From contig OX411544.1 of NCBI GenBank assembly GCA_948146395.1, positions 95,591,232 through 95,655,231 on the forward strand: a stretch of DNA of 64,000 nt, read 5' to 3'. The notes beneath the pieces were generated by a model. That model searched no databases, had not been told where the DNA came from, and worked only from the letters and a program-made list of their open reading frames with translations. Positions 1 to 11,400 of this stretch are shown piece after piece. Each line of letters opens with the position of its first letter. The stretch's first letter is position 1. The translations under genes and the position numbers were made by a program. This stretch comes from Fragum whitleyi (lineage: Eukaryota; Mollusca; Bivalvia; Cardiida; Cardiidae).

Positions 1-157
1 AAAAGTAGACAAAGAAACAAAACAATCAATATTTTAAAGATGTCCATGAGCACAAACCAACATTTTTAAATACAATTGTATGCATGTTTGATTTTTTCTT
101 TTGTGGTTGAAAACTAACATGGTAATAAAAATCCATAATTAAAAGCCCCCCCCCCCC

Positions 158-188
<31 letters not shown>

Positions 189-925
189 AAAAAAATGAAA
201 AGACAAAACATACAAAATCAGGTCTACGTATGGGCTTTATAGATTATAAATGAACATTTTGTTTTCGATCAAATTCTTACAAAAAATGTTAAGCTTCTAT
301 AAAAAACATGTTAAGATTCCACCTTATGTTTAAAGTTGAAAAACACAAAGATAAGATGGAAGAAAAAAAGTTGAAGACAATACTTTTTAAGACTACATCA
401 TACATGCGCATTTTTTTTTTTAAAATGAAGTATCAATCTGGTTATAGGTCATTACAACACGACAAAGAAAACGCATATATGAAATAATAAGAAATTATAT
501 AGGACTTTCTTTGCAATAAAATTCATTTATAATGTGTTTTTACTGTGTACACAGATAGCCCCGCCCATGTTATCTTAAGCGGGAGCGTTGAAGCTTTTGG
601 CGTCAAGTAACAAACATGCTAAATGACGCGCTTCGCTTTCTGTGAATTTCTCCCAACGTCAATATCATGACTTGTTCATTAATTTTTCATCTAGAAAAGG
701 GTTATGCTCGTAAAACAAATATATACCCAGAAGGTAAAAACTAATTTCAGAACTGGGCTCGAGTTAAAATGGATAAAATATGTTAATTATTCATTCAAAG
801 ACCATTTCAGTAAATTTTAGTAACCATTCGAAATATAACTAGTACAAAGTTTCTATTATGTTAATATTAGAATCAACTGTTACCTGACACTGCTCGTTCG
901 TAGACTTCAAGTTTCTCCTTTAGTT
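1..925. repeat. Left copy of a ~0.9 kb segmental duplication
   Basis: This stretch matches 6133-6987 almost base for base, apart from a poly-C/poly-A expansion at about 147-190 and scattered small indels. The right copy is intron 4 plus the 3' end of exon 4 of the coiled-coil gene at 5678-11910. The left copy stops abruptly inside the exon-4 sequence at about 925, where TTTAGTT runs into unrelated GGGGAAAC. It is cut by the window edge at base 1, so the duplication probably extends further left. The high similarity suggests a fairly recent event. Confidence 0.88.
884..925 (-). pseudogene. Truncated duplicate of exon 4 of the coiled-coil gene
   Basis: On the minus strand this is the last ~42 bases of exon 4 (compare 6946-6987), followed by the same splice donor (GTAAC at 879-883). 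The upstream part of the exon is missing because the duplication breakpoint lies inside it. It still has a usable donor but no acceptor, so it is probably non-functional unless a neighbouring copy of the gene lies to the left of the window. Confidence 0.75.
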
Positions 926-976
926 GGGGAAACATGGTAAGTCTGTGACCACCTGAGCGCTGTATATACCATTCTT

Positions 977-1096
977 ACAGTTGATCACATCGTGAAATTG
1001 AAACTCATCTCGATCAATCCCATTCTAAATCACTCGCTTAAGCGCTCCGCTCCATTCATTCCGTACACTCATTCAAATTGATCAAAAAAGCTCGAG
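977..1096 (-). mobile_element. Family A MITE, one terminal arm only
   Basis: The sequence begins ACAGTTGATCACATCGTGAAA and continues through the arm seen in the full copies (matches to GCTCCATTCATTC and ACTCATTCAAA). The central hairpin and the second arm are absent here. The full family is described at 7190-7620. Confidence 0.6.
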
Positions 1097-1106
1097 AATC
1101 ACTGTC

Positions 1107-1337
1107 TTTGTTTGTTTAAATGGGGTTTTACGCCGCTTTCAACATTATTTCAGTCATATCGCGGCGGCTGGAGTACCCAACAATGGATTCCTGGTATTTC
1201 TCACACCAGAACTACCATCACATCCTTTCCTAGCCTCCAGCTGCCATCCCAAATAGGTTTACGAAGATCAACCATTTAGTTGGAGCAAAATTGTCGGAAA
1301 GGATGAATACCGCCGTCGGGGATCGAAATCCGGACCT
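1107..1337 (-). repeat. tRNA-derived SINE, family B
   Basis: Read on the minus strand, it has a remnant of a pol III B box near 1320 (GATTTCGATCCCC, decayed from GGTTCGATCCCC). A conserved body with TACTGG, a CCAGGAATCC box and GGCGGCTGG/CCAGCCGCC follows, and then a tail ending GGCGTAAAACCCCA. The same body recurs at 18140-18315, 41848-42085, 42397-42525, 47132-47290 and 63033-63240. The tRNA-like head and the ATCA-rich tail of better copies make it a SINE rather than a DNA transposon. Confidence 0.7.
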
Positions 1338-1580
1338 GGGGCCCGTTTTACTAAACTTCTTACGAAAAAATTAATCGTTAGTCAAAATTACAAATCGTAC
1401 CTGGTTTTTTCATTCATTGTTAGATTCTGCCTTGCAATATCTCATTTGAATCGTCTTTAGAAGACGATTCCAATGAGATGATGCATTGCAGAATTCCATT
1501 TTAAATTATTTCTGTAGAAGCAACATTAATTTTTGACTTACGCAAACAAAGATCGTAAGATCTTTAGTAAAACAGTCCCC
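1338..1580. mobile_element. Family C MITE, copy 1
   Basis: The element starts GGGGCCCGTTTTACTAAA and ends TTTAGTAAAACAGTCCCC, giving terminal inverted repeats (TIRs) of about 18 bp. An internal perfect foldback sits in the middle (GAATCGTCTT..AAGACGATTC flanked by ATCTCATT/AATGAGAT). Other copies are at 9059-9300 and 10131-10335. The GGGxCC-type ends resemble PIF/Harbinger-like MITEs, but no target duplication is clear. It directly abuts the SINE on its left. Confidence 0.72.
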
Positions 1581-1739
1581 TGAATCATAAGTTAACATTT
1601 CGAAATCGTTTAAGACGAATAACCTTTTTAATATAACTCAATCAAATTATTTTACGGTTTTATAACCTGTTGTGGACTTTTTGGTGTGTGATTGGTCAAC
1701 AAAAAACGAAGAGAAAGAGAAGAGAATACGAAGAGTAAT

Positions 1740-1995
1740 ACATATCTCTAATTTTGTTCATCTCGAACAAGATGAGTGATAATGGATTACTTCCCTTACC
1801 AAGCAACATCGTGAAATTGACAGGATGAATAATTTTGGAATGATTTTTGAACGAAATTGATTGAGTACCGTGAGTTTTTGGGTGAAATTAAAGGAATATA
1901 ATCAAATATCGCATATTCTGTTTAGGAGGAACAAAATTAGCGATATTGATTACCTCCCTTTAATAAGATATGCATACAGGTGCTATGAATAGCTC
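1740..1995 (+). mobile_element. Family A MITE, partial
   Basis: It contains part of the hairpin core (TCTAATTTTGTTCATCTCGAA), then a fresh terminus (AACATCGTGAAATTGACAGG), the left arm, and a second, better core ending AGCGATATTGATTACCTCCC. This suggests a fragment followed by a second truncated insertion of the same family. Confidence 0.65.
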
Positions 1996-2105
1996 TCTTT
2001 ATCTTCACAAACTTATGTTGCACGTACAAAACTCAATGATGCCCGTGAAATATTTGATTATTTTTACCAATTTTACTTTAAATGTAGTAAGTTATCTCAT
2101 TTGCG

Positions 2106-3094
2106 TTTTTAGCTCGGCTGTTTTCGGAGAAAACCCGAGGTATTGCTATAGCCTTGGTGTCGTTGTCGTCGTCGTTGTCGTCGTCGTTGGCGTCGTCGTT
2201 GTCGTCGTCGTCGTGCGAAAACTTTGACATTTTGTGATAACTTTTGAATGGTAAGTGATAGGGCTTTCATATTCCACATGATCATTGCCTGGGACAAGGC
2301 TTTTCTGTTGGTACCAAGTTCAAGGTCATCAGACAAGGTCAAGGTCATTTTTCAAGGTCAAACTTGTGAAAAAAATGCAAAATATTTTACAAATTGCCAT
2401 AACTTTTGAATGTTAAATGATAGGGTCTTCATATTTCACATGATGATTGACTGGGACAAGCACTTTCTGTTGGTACCAAATTCAAGGTCATCAGTCAAGG
2501 TAAAGGTCATTTATCAAGGTCAAATTTGACCAAAAAATGCAAAAACTGAGACATTTTGCTATAACTTTTGAATGGTTAGTGATAGGGCCTTCATATTTCA
2601 CATGATGATTGCCTGAGACTATGCCTTTCTATTGGTACCAAGTTCAAGGTCATCAGTCAAGGTCAAGGTCATTTTTCAAGGTCAAACTTGTGAAAAAAAT
2701 GCAAAAACTTTGACATATAGCAACTACTTTGAATGGTAAGTGATAGGGTCTTTGTATTTCACATGATGATTGCCTGGGAAAACCACTTGCTGTTGGTTCC
2801 TAGTTCAAGGTCATCAGTCAAGGTCAAGGTCATTTTTCAAGGTAAAATTTGTGAAAAAATGCAAAAACTTTGACATTTTTGTGATATCTCTGGTTCTTCT
2901 GAAGGCATTCACATGAAACTTGACACACTTATTCACCATCCAAAGGGCAACATTTCATTTCAAGGGGGATAACTTTTGAAGCATTTTATGCTAATTATGT
3001 CCCTTTTTCTACTTAGTTTTTTTCGCTCCATTAGTTTTCTTACCATCCAGCACTTACAGCCGAGCGTAGGCACCCGTAGGCGGTGCTCTTGTTT
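2106..3094 (-). mobile_element. Pearl/Helentron-like element with internal 162-bp tandem repeats
   Basis: Read on the minus strand, the element starts AAACAAGAGCACC and has a short inverted repeat (GCACC..GGGTGC) near its 5' end. It then holds about four tandem units of ~162 bp, each containing 'AAGGTCATTTTTCAAGGTCA' on the plus strand (about 2341, 2504, 2663 and 2826). A CGA/GAC microsatellite follows (2159-2212), then a 3' hairpin, and the terminus GAGCTAAAAA. The same terminal logic with unrelated internal repeats is seen at 37304-38509 and 53931-54710. No protein is encoded, so it would be non-autonomous. Pearl elements of bivalves have this layout; assignment to Helitrons is inference. 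Confidence 0.68.
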
Positions 3095-3379
3095 TTTTGA
3101 AAGATTGGGATGAGTGTGTGTGATGAATGATTGAGCGCTGAGCGATTCTCGTCGGCGCTCAATAACTGACCGAAATGGCACCATTGGCAATCAATGCAAT
3201 ATTGTTGTTTTTCCTCCTCTTAGTCGGCCGGTTTTTATTTGTTGAACATCAAACCATTCAAACTTGGCAAAGGTTTTGAGTTGTACATGTACCTTAAGAC
3301 AGCATCGCAAGAGAGATTGTGTAGTAATTATCATAGTCCACATATCTTATTAAGAAATTAAAAGAATCTTTTTTTAATT

Positions 3380-3480
3380 GATAGAGGTATGAAACTAGAT
3401 CTAAAACCTTAAAATAATTCAAACAAATACGCGAAGCGAATTTATACATACGTGTTGTTTAAAGTTAAGTTTCATGCCTG
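3380..3480. repeat. Degenerate relative of the 3721 inverted-repeat element
   Basis: The segment carries GAGGTATGAAACTAGAT near 3385 and AAGTTTCATGCCTG near 3466. These are decayed versions of the arms of the inverted repeat at 3721-3837 (AGGxAxGAAACTA / TAGTTTCATxCCT), in the same inverted arrangement. Confidence 0.4.
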
Positions 3481-3720
3481 CATGAACTAAAAAATATAAC
3501 CTTCATATCTTATAGTTTTATATCATGAAGTAAAATGTAAAGATTTTATCCATAATAATTTAATTTTAGTTATATTCAACAATATTCTTGCATTTTGATT
3601 ACACAGCTAATTTTAAAGCATCCGCGGAAAATAGTCCCAAAAATAATTTCTGTTATTTTGGATAAATTTCAAATGTTTTTGATTCTAGATATTAAAAAAT
3701 AAAATATGAAAAGGTAATTT

Positions 3721-3837
3721 GTTGATTTCATTGAGGCACGAAACTAAAAACCAAATCACACTTCTGTATGAATCCGCTTCTCGTACTATTTATACGTTAT
3801 TTTTGGGTTTTTAGTTTCATACCTCAATGAAATCAAC
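3721..3837. repeat. 117-bp terminal-inverted-repeat (foldback) element
   Basis: The left end GTTGATTTCATTGAGGCACG pairs with the right end, which reads ACCTCAATGAAATCAAC. The arms run about 33 bp with few mismatches (GAAACTAAAAACC / GGTTTTTAGTTTC) and a ~50-bp spacer. It is probably a small MITE. Confidence 0.6.
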
Positions 3838-4922
3838 TAATACTTTCTTCATCTCTTAAATGAGACAGGAAAGGAACAAAAAGGACAGGAAGGCATGAGA
3901 CGATCAATTGACTATCAAGGTTTTTTTTTCAAGTTATTTAGTTATTAGAAACTGTACTGTATTAAAATTAACGCATAAATAGTTGTGGACGTATCGCGGG
4001 AACGAGGCGGGCTGACGGACGGACGAGAAACAGGTTTTGAAATCATTAAAAATATGTCCTTGGGAACTATTTCGGTTCTGTTTTGAAAGTAAAAAGCGAA
4101 ATGATTTCATACTTATTGTGTACCACCAACGACATTGTTCATATCATGCCCCTTGAAATAAATTTGGATTCTGCCAATAGCAAGTCATTTCAAATAGAAG
4201 CAATGAACGGAATCTTGAAAACTTTTTTCTTCGAAACCAGAGGGATAAGGTGTGTAGAATCATTAGATGGACATGTACATTTTTCCTTTTTATGCTCACG
4301 GCCGTGAGTCCATATTTGTTTGCTACCCCGTCACATAACAAGTAACTCAGTACAGCGAACAAATGAAATCTTTAATTAATTTAAACTGAGGCCAGAAAGC
4401 TGACAGCGTCGATGTTTTGTAGGTAATATGTTATGTGGCGAGCTACATGTATAATTGAGCATGTGCGTGATATTTCCAACAATTTGAAATATTCATGAGG
4501 TTCAAACACTGAGTAGTGTAGACAGCCACATACTGAAAATATAAAGTTACCTGATGGTCTGCAGATACAGACCTTATCTATCTAATCTATCTACTAAACG
4601 CATAGTGAAGATTCTGGTCAGACTGTGCGGATGCACAGGCTGGTCAGAGTCTTTGCTTTGAGCATAGTTAAAATTGTTAGAAATCTCATGCACTGGCTCA
4701 TATCAAGTTTGTTCACATAATACATTTTGGACCATATAAGGTCTCGGAAGAGGACATCCCATTTAACAAACAAACCAAAACTTTAAATAAATGTCTTCAT
4801 TTCAACATACATTTCTCATAAAGCATGTTCGTCTTCTCCATACTTCGGTTCAATTTCTGTAGCTGGTCAGGCGATTTCTTCACAAGTATAACTTGACGCA
4901 TGGTTTAAAACAAGCAAACAAA
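3838..4922. other. No gene seen
   Basis: AT-rich sequence without a convincing coding exon. A short segment at about 4605-4690 (GAAGATTCTGGTCAGACTG, TGCACAGGCTGGTCAGA) resembles text near 41010-41090 and is probably an old dispersed repeat. Confidence 0.5.
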
Positions 4923-5028
4923 TCGAGGGTTCAGTGCAAGACTGTGCTAAGTGTATATATATTTCATGTACACATACACTGATATACATTGTATATACAC
5001 TTAGTACAGTCTTGTTCTGAACCCTCGA
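4923..5028. repeat. 106-bp imperfect palindrome
   Basis: TCGAGGGTTCAG...ACTGTGCTAAGTGTATATA at the left is mirrored by TATATACACTTAGTACAGT...CTGAACCCTCGA at the right. The arms are about 40 bp with only a few mismatches and the spacer is very short. A transcript of either strand would fold into one long hairpin. Confidence 0.8.
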
Positions 5029-5587
5029 CATTCTTGCTAAACAAAAATATATCTTGTATTTCGACTAAAATATTTCCCTTCGCTTCATTTCGCCTGGACG
5101 CAGGGCGGAACAAGTTACGATTTTGTCTATAATGGATTATATATATAAAACATTTTCGAATATAACTAGGATCTTCCATTTTCTGGCTAATGACCTTGTT
5201 ATTTCATGAATCCCCTATGCTATTGGACTTAATACTTAAAACTTTAACTATAAAGTTTTATGACAGATTCATTAAAGTTGTTAATCAAAAAAATATATAC
5301 TGTAGCGTTTAAGCAGGAATTAATCCACTAATTGAGGTCGAAGCTCTCATAACGATGTGTTGGTCATCTACCGATTAAGATATTAGAAATGATGACTTGA
5401 TATACATGTGTATTTTTGACAACTGAAATAACAATTTTCAAAACATATCATACAGTAAACTGCTGGTAATCAAACCAGAATGACGTTTTTTGTAGTGAAA
5501 AAGGAATACAAGTTCTGATTCATCTATCCTTGAATGTCCTCTTACAAGAAAAGAAAATCAATAGAAACATTCGTTTTGTTACATGTA
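5029..5587. other. 3' flank of the coiled-coil gene, no gene seen
   Basis: Downstream of the gene at 5678-11910 (minus strand). No coding exon or repeat family recognised. Confidence 0.45.
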
Positions 5588-5670
5588 TTTATTATATTTT
5601 GGAACTAACTGCAATTAGTCTTCGTTGTGTTGAGTTAATATAATTGTACTTAGTGTCCAAAGTGTTTATT
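5588..5670 (-). terminator. Polyadenylation signals of the coiled-coil gene
   Basis: On the minus strand AATAAA occurs at 5665-5670, only 8 bases after the stop codon, and again at 5588-5593. The second gives a more usual ~90 nt 3' untranslated region. Only the hexamers are visible; actual cleavage sites are unknown. Confidence 0.45.
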
Positions 5671-5677
5671 GTTGCAT

Positions 5678-5982
5678 TCAAGCGTCACTTTCTTCTCCTG
5701 ACGTTGTCGAATAATGGGCGGAATACTGAAAATTGTCATTGTTGTTGTTCTGATTATCTCCCCTGGAATTACGTGACTGTCCCAGATCTCCTTCCGACGA
5801 GATAGAATGGGCGTCATCCTCGTTGAAACTCCTGACCATTTCCTTCAGTTTAGAATTTTCAACAACCAACATTTCAATCTTGAACAACAGTTCTTTGTTC
5901 TCCAACATGAGACTCGTGTTAGTTCTCTCTCTCCGAAGAGTAAACGTGTCCTCGAGCAGTAGGTCATTGTCATGCTTCAGAT
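5678..5982 (-). CDS. Coiled-coil gene, exon 5 (last)
   Basis: The acceptor reads TACCACACAG just above 5982. The first two bases (AT) complete an Asp codon with the final G of exon 4. It encodes 100 further residues, beginning LKHDNDLLLEDTF with heptads through LENKELLFKIEMLVVENS, then an acidic/Asn-rich tail ending TTSGEESDA and a stop at 5678-5680. Confidence 0.8.
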
Positions 5983-8433
5983 CTGTGTGGTACATGTAAA
6001 AAGTATTTCCTTATAAACCGATCTTTAGCATGTTGGCATATCATGTGTATTGTTTGTCTTGTTTCCTCGTATTTGAGCATTTCTTCTTACTTTTCCCATT
6101 ACATTTTGTCTATAGCCGTGATGCAACTAGGAAAAGTAGACAAAGAAACAAAACAATCAATATTTTAAATATGTCCATGAGCACATACCAACATTTTAAA
6201 ATACAGATGCATGCATGTATTTTTTTCTAATGTGTGTAGAAAAAGCACAGAAGCATAATTACCAAACATGCAGAATTACGTATGATCTACGTATTGGCTA
6301 TATAGATTGTAAAAGGAACATTTTCTTTTCAATCAAATTCGAACAAAAAACATGTTAATCTTCCATAAAAACATGTTAAGGATCCATCTTCTGTTGAAAA
6401 GTTAAAAATCACAAAGATAAGATGGTAGAAAAATAAAAGTTGAAGACAATACTATTTAAGACTACATCATACATGCGCCTATATTTTTAAATGAAGTATC
6501 AATCTGGTTATAGTTCATTATAATACAATGAAGAAAACGCATATTTGAAATAATGAGAAATTACATTGATCTTTATTCGCAATAAAATTCATATATCATG
6601 TGTTTCTACTGTGTAAACAGATAGCCCCGCTCACTTTTTTACGGGATCGTTGATGCTTTTGACGTCAAATAACAAACATGCTAAATGACGCGCTTTGCTT
6701 TCTGTGAAATTCCCCCAACGTCAATATCATGACTTGTTCATTAATCTTTCATCTAGAAAAGGGTTATGCTCGTAAAACAATTTTATACCCAGAAGGTAAA
6801 AACTAATTTCAGAACTGGGCTCGTGTTAAAATGGATAAAATATGTTAATTATTCATTCAAAGACCATTTCAGTAAATTTTAGTAACCATTCGAAATATAA
6901 CTAGTACAAAGTTTCTATTATGTTAATATTAGAATCAACTGTTACCTGATACGGCTCGTTCGTAGACTTCAAGTTTCTCCTTTAGTTTCAGATTCTCTGC
7001 CTCTAATGTTTCCATCTGCTCTTGTTGATCTACAAGCTGGTTTTCTAGCTGTTGTATTCGTTGAGATAGAAGGTCGATCATTTCATTTAGACTGGCCTAG
7101 AATTGTAATTAAAGATTTATTTTTTTTATTGAACTATGCAATGAAAATCCAAATTCAAATGATTCATTAATCAATTCTTAAAATTGTTTCCTATCGAGTA
7201 TTGACAAGGTGAACGAGTTTGGAATGATTTGGGAATGAAATTAAATGAGTGTGTGGAGCGAGTTTTGAGTGAATTTAATGGGAGGTAATCCTATATTGCA
7301 AATTTTGTTCAGATTGAACAAATTTAGCGATATTGATTACCCCCTTTTAATAAAATATGCATGCAAGTTCTGAAGATAGCTCCTTATTTTTTCAGGAACC
7401 TATAAGACGCTAACAATTTGAAATATGTTAGTGAAATCGTATTTTTTCTCTATCAAAATTTATTTTGAATGACGTTGTTGATTCTATATTTTTTAATGGG
7501 TTTGAGCGTTTTTGAATGGTTTGAGTGAGTGTTTGGAATGAATGAATGGAGCGCTGAGTGAGCGATTTAGAATGGTTTTGATTGAGGTGAATGTCAATTT
7601 CACGATGTAACTAACTGTTACTACTTTGTGACCGTTTATGGGCAGATAAAAGGACATTATGTACATGATCCTTTGGCCATGGAGAAAACTATTTATCCTT
7701 TTTGTTCAAAATCTGCAAACCTTAATTTTTTTTAACTGGTTTCATAGTTAATAATGAAAACAATCTAGATAAAACCATTTTGGTGAAGGACCATCGAATA
7801 AGTAGCAGCCAAACACCGGATTAGTACAATTTATGTTTATTTATTCAGTGAAGCATCTCTGAAAGACTTTTCTGCCAAAATTTTGTATTAAGGTTGGGTG
7901 TACTTTTATACCTCGAATACAAAAGATCTACATATTTTGCTAAAGGTGCTTTATCTAGGGGGTAGAACATTTTAAATCTAATGTACGCCCTGTTTTATAT
8001 GAGCCCATTTTCTGGTTTGGATTAGCGATTATTGTGCACGGACTGATGTTTTTTTTGAAATTTCACGCACAGGCTCATATATAAGTATACAGGCAAGACG
8101 AAACGGAGAGAATTTGAGAACTCCGTTTATCTTATAACTATACATATATCCGTGTGATAACATCCCATATGATATTTTTTATGATATCACATGGATATTT
8201 TTAGAACATTGACATAATGCGTTTATTTTTAGAAACTTGCATTTCTGTTAGAAAAATCGACGAAAACAAGGCAAATACAGGTTAATAGATTAATAGAATA
8301 CGTACTTAGTGTATTGTATGAAAAAATATCTAACTCGGTTGTGGGAATTGATAATTGTCTCGGTAGAGACTCGAAAATGATCAATATCCCAACCACGTTA
8401 GATATTTTTCTCATACAAAATACTAAGAACGTA

Positions 8434-8476
<43 letters not shown>

Positions 8477-11400
8477 GAAATGTAGCCAAGTAGATTTAGT
8501 TTAGAGGTTTCAGTGCCGTTAGATGATTAAAACTCACAAGATCATTTTTCATGTGTTTTTTGTAATCTTCTATTTCTCCAATACGACATTCCACACTCAA
8601 TTCTCTTTTCATGACCCGTCGTTTTTCTGATCGCAGGCAATCAATTAGTCTTCTAGCAGCGTCAAGTCCGGTTTTTAATCTTAGAAAAAGTCGTGTGTTT
8701 GTTTGATCTTCTTCAGAGTCACTAACTGCGTCTTCGTTGGCGTCTTTATTTTTCTTTGTGTTGGCATTAAAGTCGTCTTCGCTATCTGATTTATCCTCTT
8801 CGTCATCTTCGTTGATTATGAATTTTGCTGCTGTAGACGTTTCCTGAAACATGGCAATAAATATAGAAGCAATTAACTTGACTTTTTTTTAATTATGCAG
8901 TCAATGAAGGTTACATGCAACCGTAAAACAGAGCATGAGTTGTACTGTCATTGGCCAGCTTTTGTATGCAGGAAAGTCGATGCATAATTCAAATCGAAGA
9001 ATGATAAGACTTCGAGCAAATATACAATCAAAGTTATCCCGTTTGATTTATTATTCTGGAGCCCGTTTTACTAAACTTCTTGCGAAAAAAATAAACGTTA
9101 GTGAAAAACACATATCGAACCTGGTGTTTTTATACATTGTAGGATTCTGCCTTGTAATATCTCATTAGAATCGTCTTTTGAAGACGATTCCAATGAGATG
9201 ATGCATGGCAAAATTCAATATTCAGTTATTCCTGTAGAAATTACTTTAATTTTTGACTTGCGCAAAAAATGCTCGTAAGATGTTTAGTAAATCAGACCCC
9301 GTTATGTTGCAACTAGTGCTAGGACATTTTATCTGGTTTTCCTCGAAGGATACTAACCAAACATGATTAAAAACTGTTCTTTACGTGCATTCTCACTAGA
9401 GATGAAATTACTTGCCATGCATTAACGAACATTCTAGGGGATTATAAATTCTTGGCCACGAATGATATTACTTTATATATTAAACGTATGGATTATTTTG
9501 CCAAAAGTTACTCAATTCAATTGATGTTATACTTTCAGCTTCATACATATTAATAGCAAGCATATAGAAAGACGTAGATAGTAACAGACTAGTCCTGTAT
9601 TTAGTAAGTGGGGCGTAACAATGCGCTACGAATAGATTTGAATTATTGTGTTTATAATCTTTGATGCGTTTGTAGATAATTCTACCATTTATGACTTTAA
9701 TTAACATTTTATCTCTTCATTTTCATTTTATTACCACGCTTCTTTGTCAAGCAGATTGAAGCATTTTGTCAAGCAGATTGAGACATTTTGTCGAGCAGAT
9801 TGATGCATTTTGTCAAGCAGATTGAGGCATTTTGTCAAGCAGATTGAGACATTTTGTCGAGCAGATTGATGCATTTTGTCAAGCAGATTGAGGCATTTTG
9901 TCAAGCAGATTGAGACATTTTGTCGAGCAGATTGATGCATTTTTTCAAGCAAATTGAGGCATTTTGTCAAGCAAATTGAGGCGTTTTGTCAAGCAAATTG
10001 AGGCGTTTTGTCAAGCAAATTGAGGAATTTTAGGAGATTGAGGTATTTTGTCAAGCAGATTGAGAAATCTTGTCAAGCAGATTGAGACATTTTGTCAGTC
10101 TAAATTGTAAGGAAAAGGTAAAGAGAGCAGAGGCCGTTTTATAAATTTTCTTACGAATAAATTGATCGTCAAAATCATAATCGTACTTGGTGTTTTCATT
10201 CTTAGTTATAGCAATGGAATTGTCCCTTTTCCAATGAGATGATGCATGACAGAGTTCCATATTTAGTAACATCTGTCGAAGAAATTTTTGACTTACGCAG
10301 AAAATGATCGCAAGACGTTTAGTAAAACAGGTCCCTGGTGCATACCTTAAAAATTCTAATAAAGCCTCGTGCTCTAGTAGAACTCCCTTCCATTTCGGAG
10401 GTTAGATAGTCCATTTTTCACGTTTTTTTTTTTTCAAAATCTTGAAGTCTCTATTAACCACAAATTCAAGGTCACTGAAATCCAACATAGGTTTTATGCA
10501 TACCAAGTCAAGTGTTCATTTTTTGTACGGATTATGTTTATTTTTGGCATTTTTCCGCCATTTTAACAAATAACGATGGTTCAGCGCGGAACATTCGTTA
10601 CTGCCTGTATGTTTATAGGCTTTTATAACTGTTTCGTACTGAGCCATCGATATGTAGCAACGCCTCTTATAAGAGCCCATCCCTTTTTAATGGAAATGCG
10701 ATAATTCTTAAAGAACCCCGGGATTCTACTAGAGCGTTTACGGTATACTTATGCAAAACGATAAAAAAATCTTCATACTTACCCTTTGATATTTCATAAC
10801 CGGTTTATCAAGTACATCAAATATAATATGAGACACCTTTATTAAGGTAATTAAAGATATTCACAACAATCTATGGAGATGTTAACTCTTCTCAACGGAA
10901 AATCAAACATTAAAAAAATCGACCAAAATATATATCTTATATATTTCTGTATTTTACATACTCACTCACAAGTTCTCTGAATTCTAAATCACTAATTTGG
11001 ATGTATTTTGAATTGACATTTTTGCAATTCTAATTCTATTTGACTTAGCACTTCAATTTGTCAGACCTGTTTAATTTGACTTGAAATTTGAATTTTGTTC
11101 ATTTTTTTCAAAGGTATCTCATGCTTTAGGACAAATACTTGAATACTCCCAACGAAATACATAGATATATCCACAGACTTTGACATTTTTACGCACTCAG
11201 AGGGCGACATCTAAAGACTGCATTGGATAAAGGCGATATGTAGACTGTGACAAGAGTTGAATGCATTTCCACTCCACCCCTTCTACCCCTCTCTTTTTAT
11301 GATTTGAGCGTTAGTAATTAATCAAAACATCGTAACCACAGCTTGAATAAGCTGTAGTTTTGATGTGTTGATCATTCATCAGCGATATTTTTCAACAGAG

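Noticed and set aside
9731..9970. 79-codon frame with a repeating 22-residue pattern
   Set aside because: The 66-bp period of the minisatellite is a multiple of three, which keeps one frame open by chance.
9731..10105. CRISPR-like array
   Set aside because: Units are contiguous with no unique spacers and the genome is eukaryotic; it is a minisatellite.
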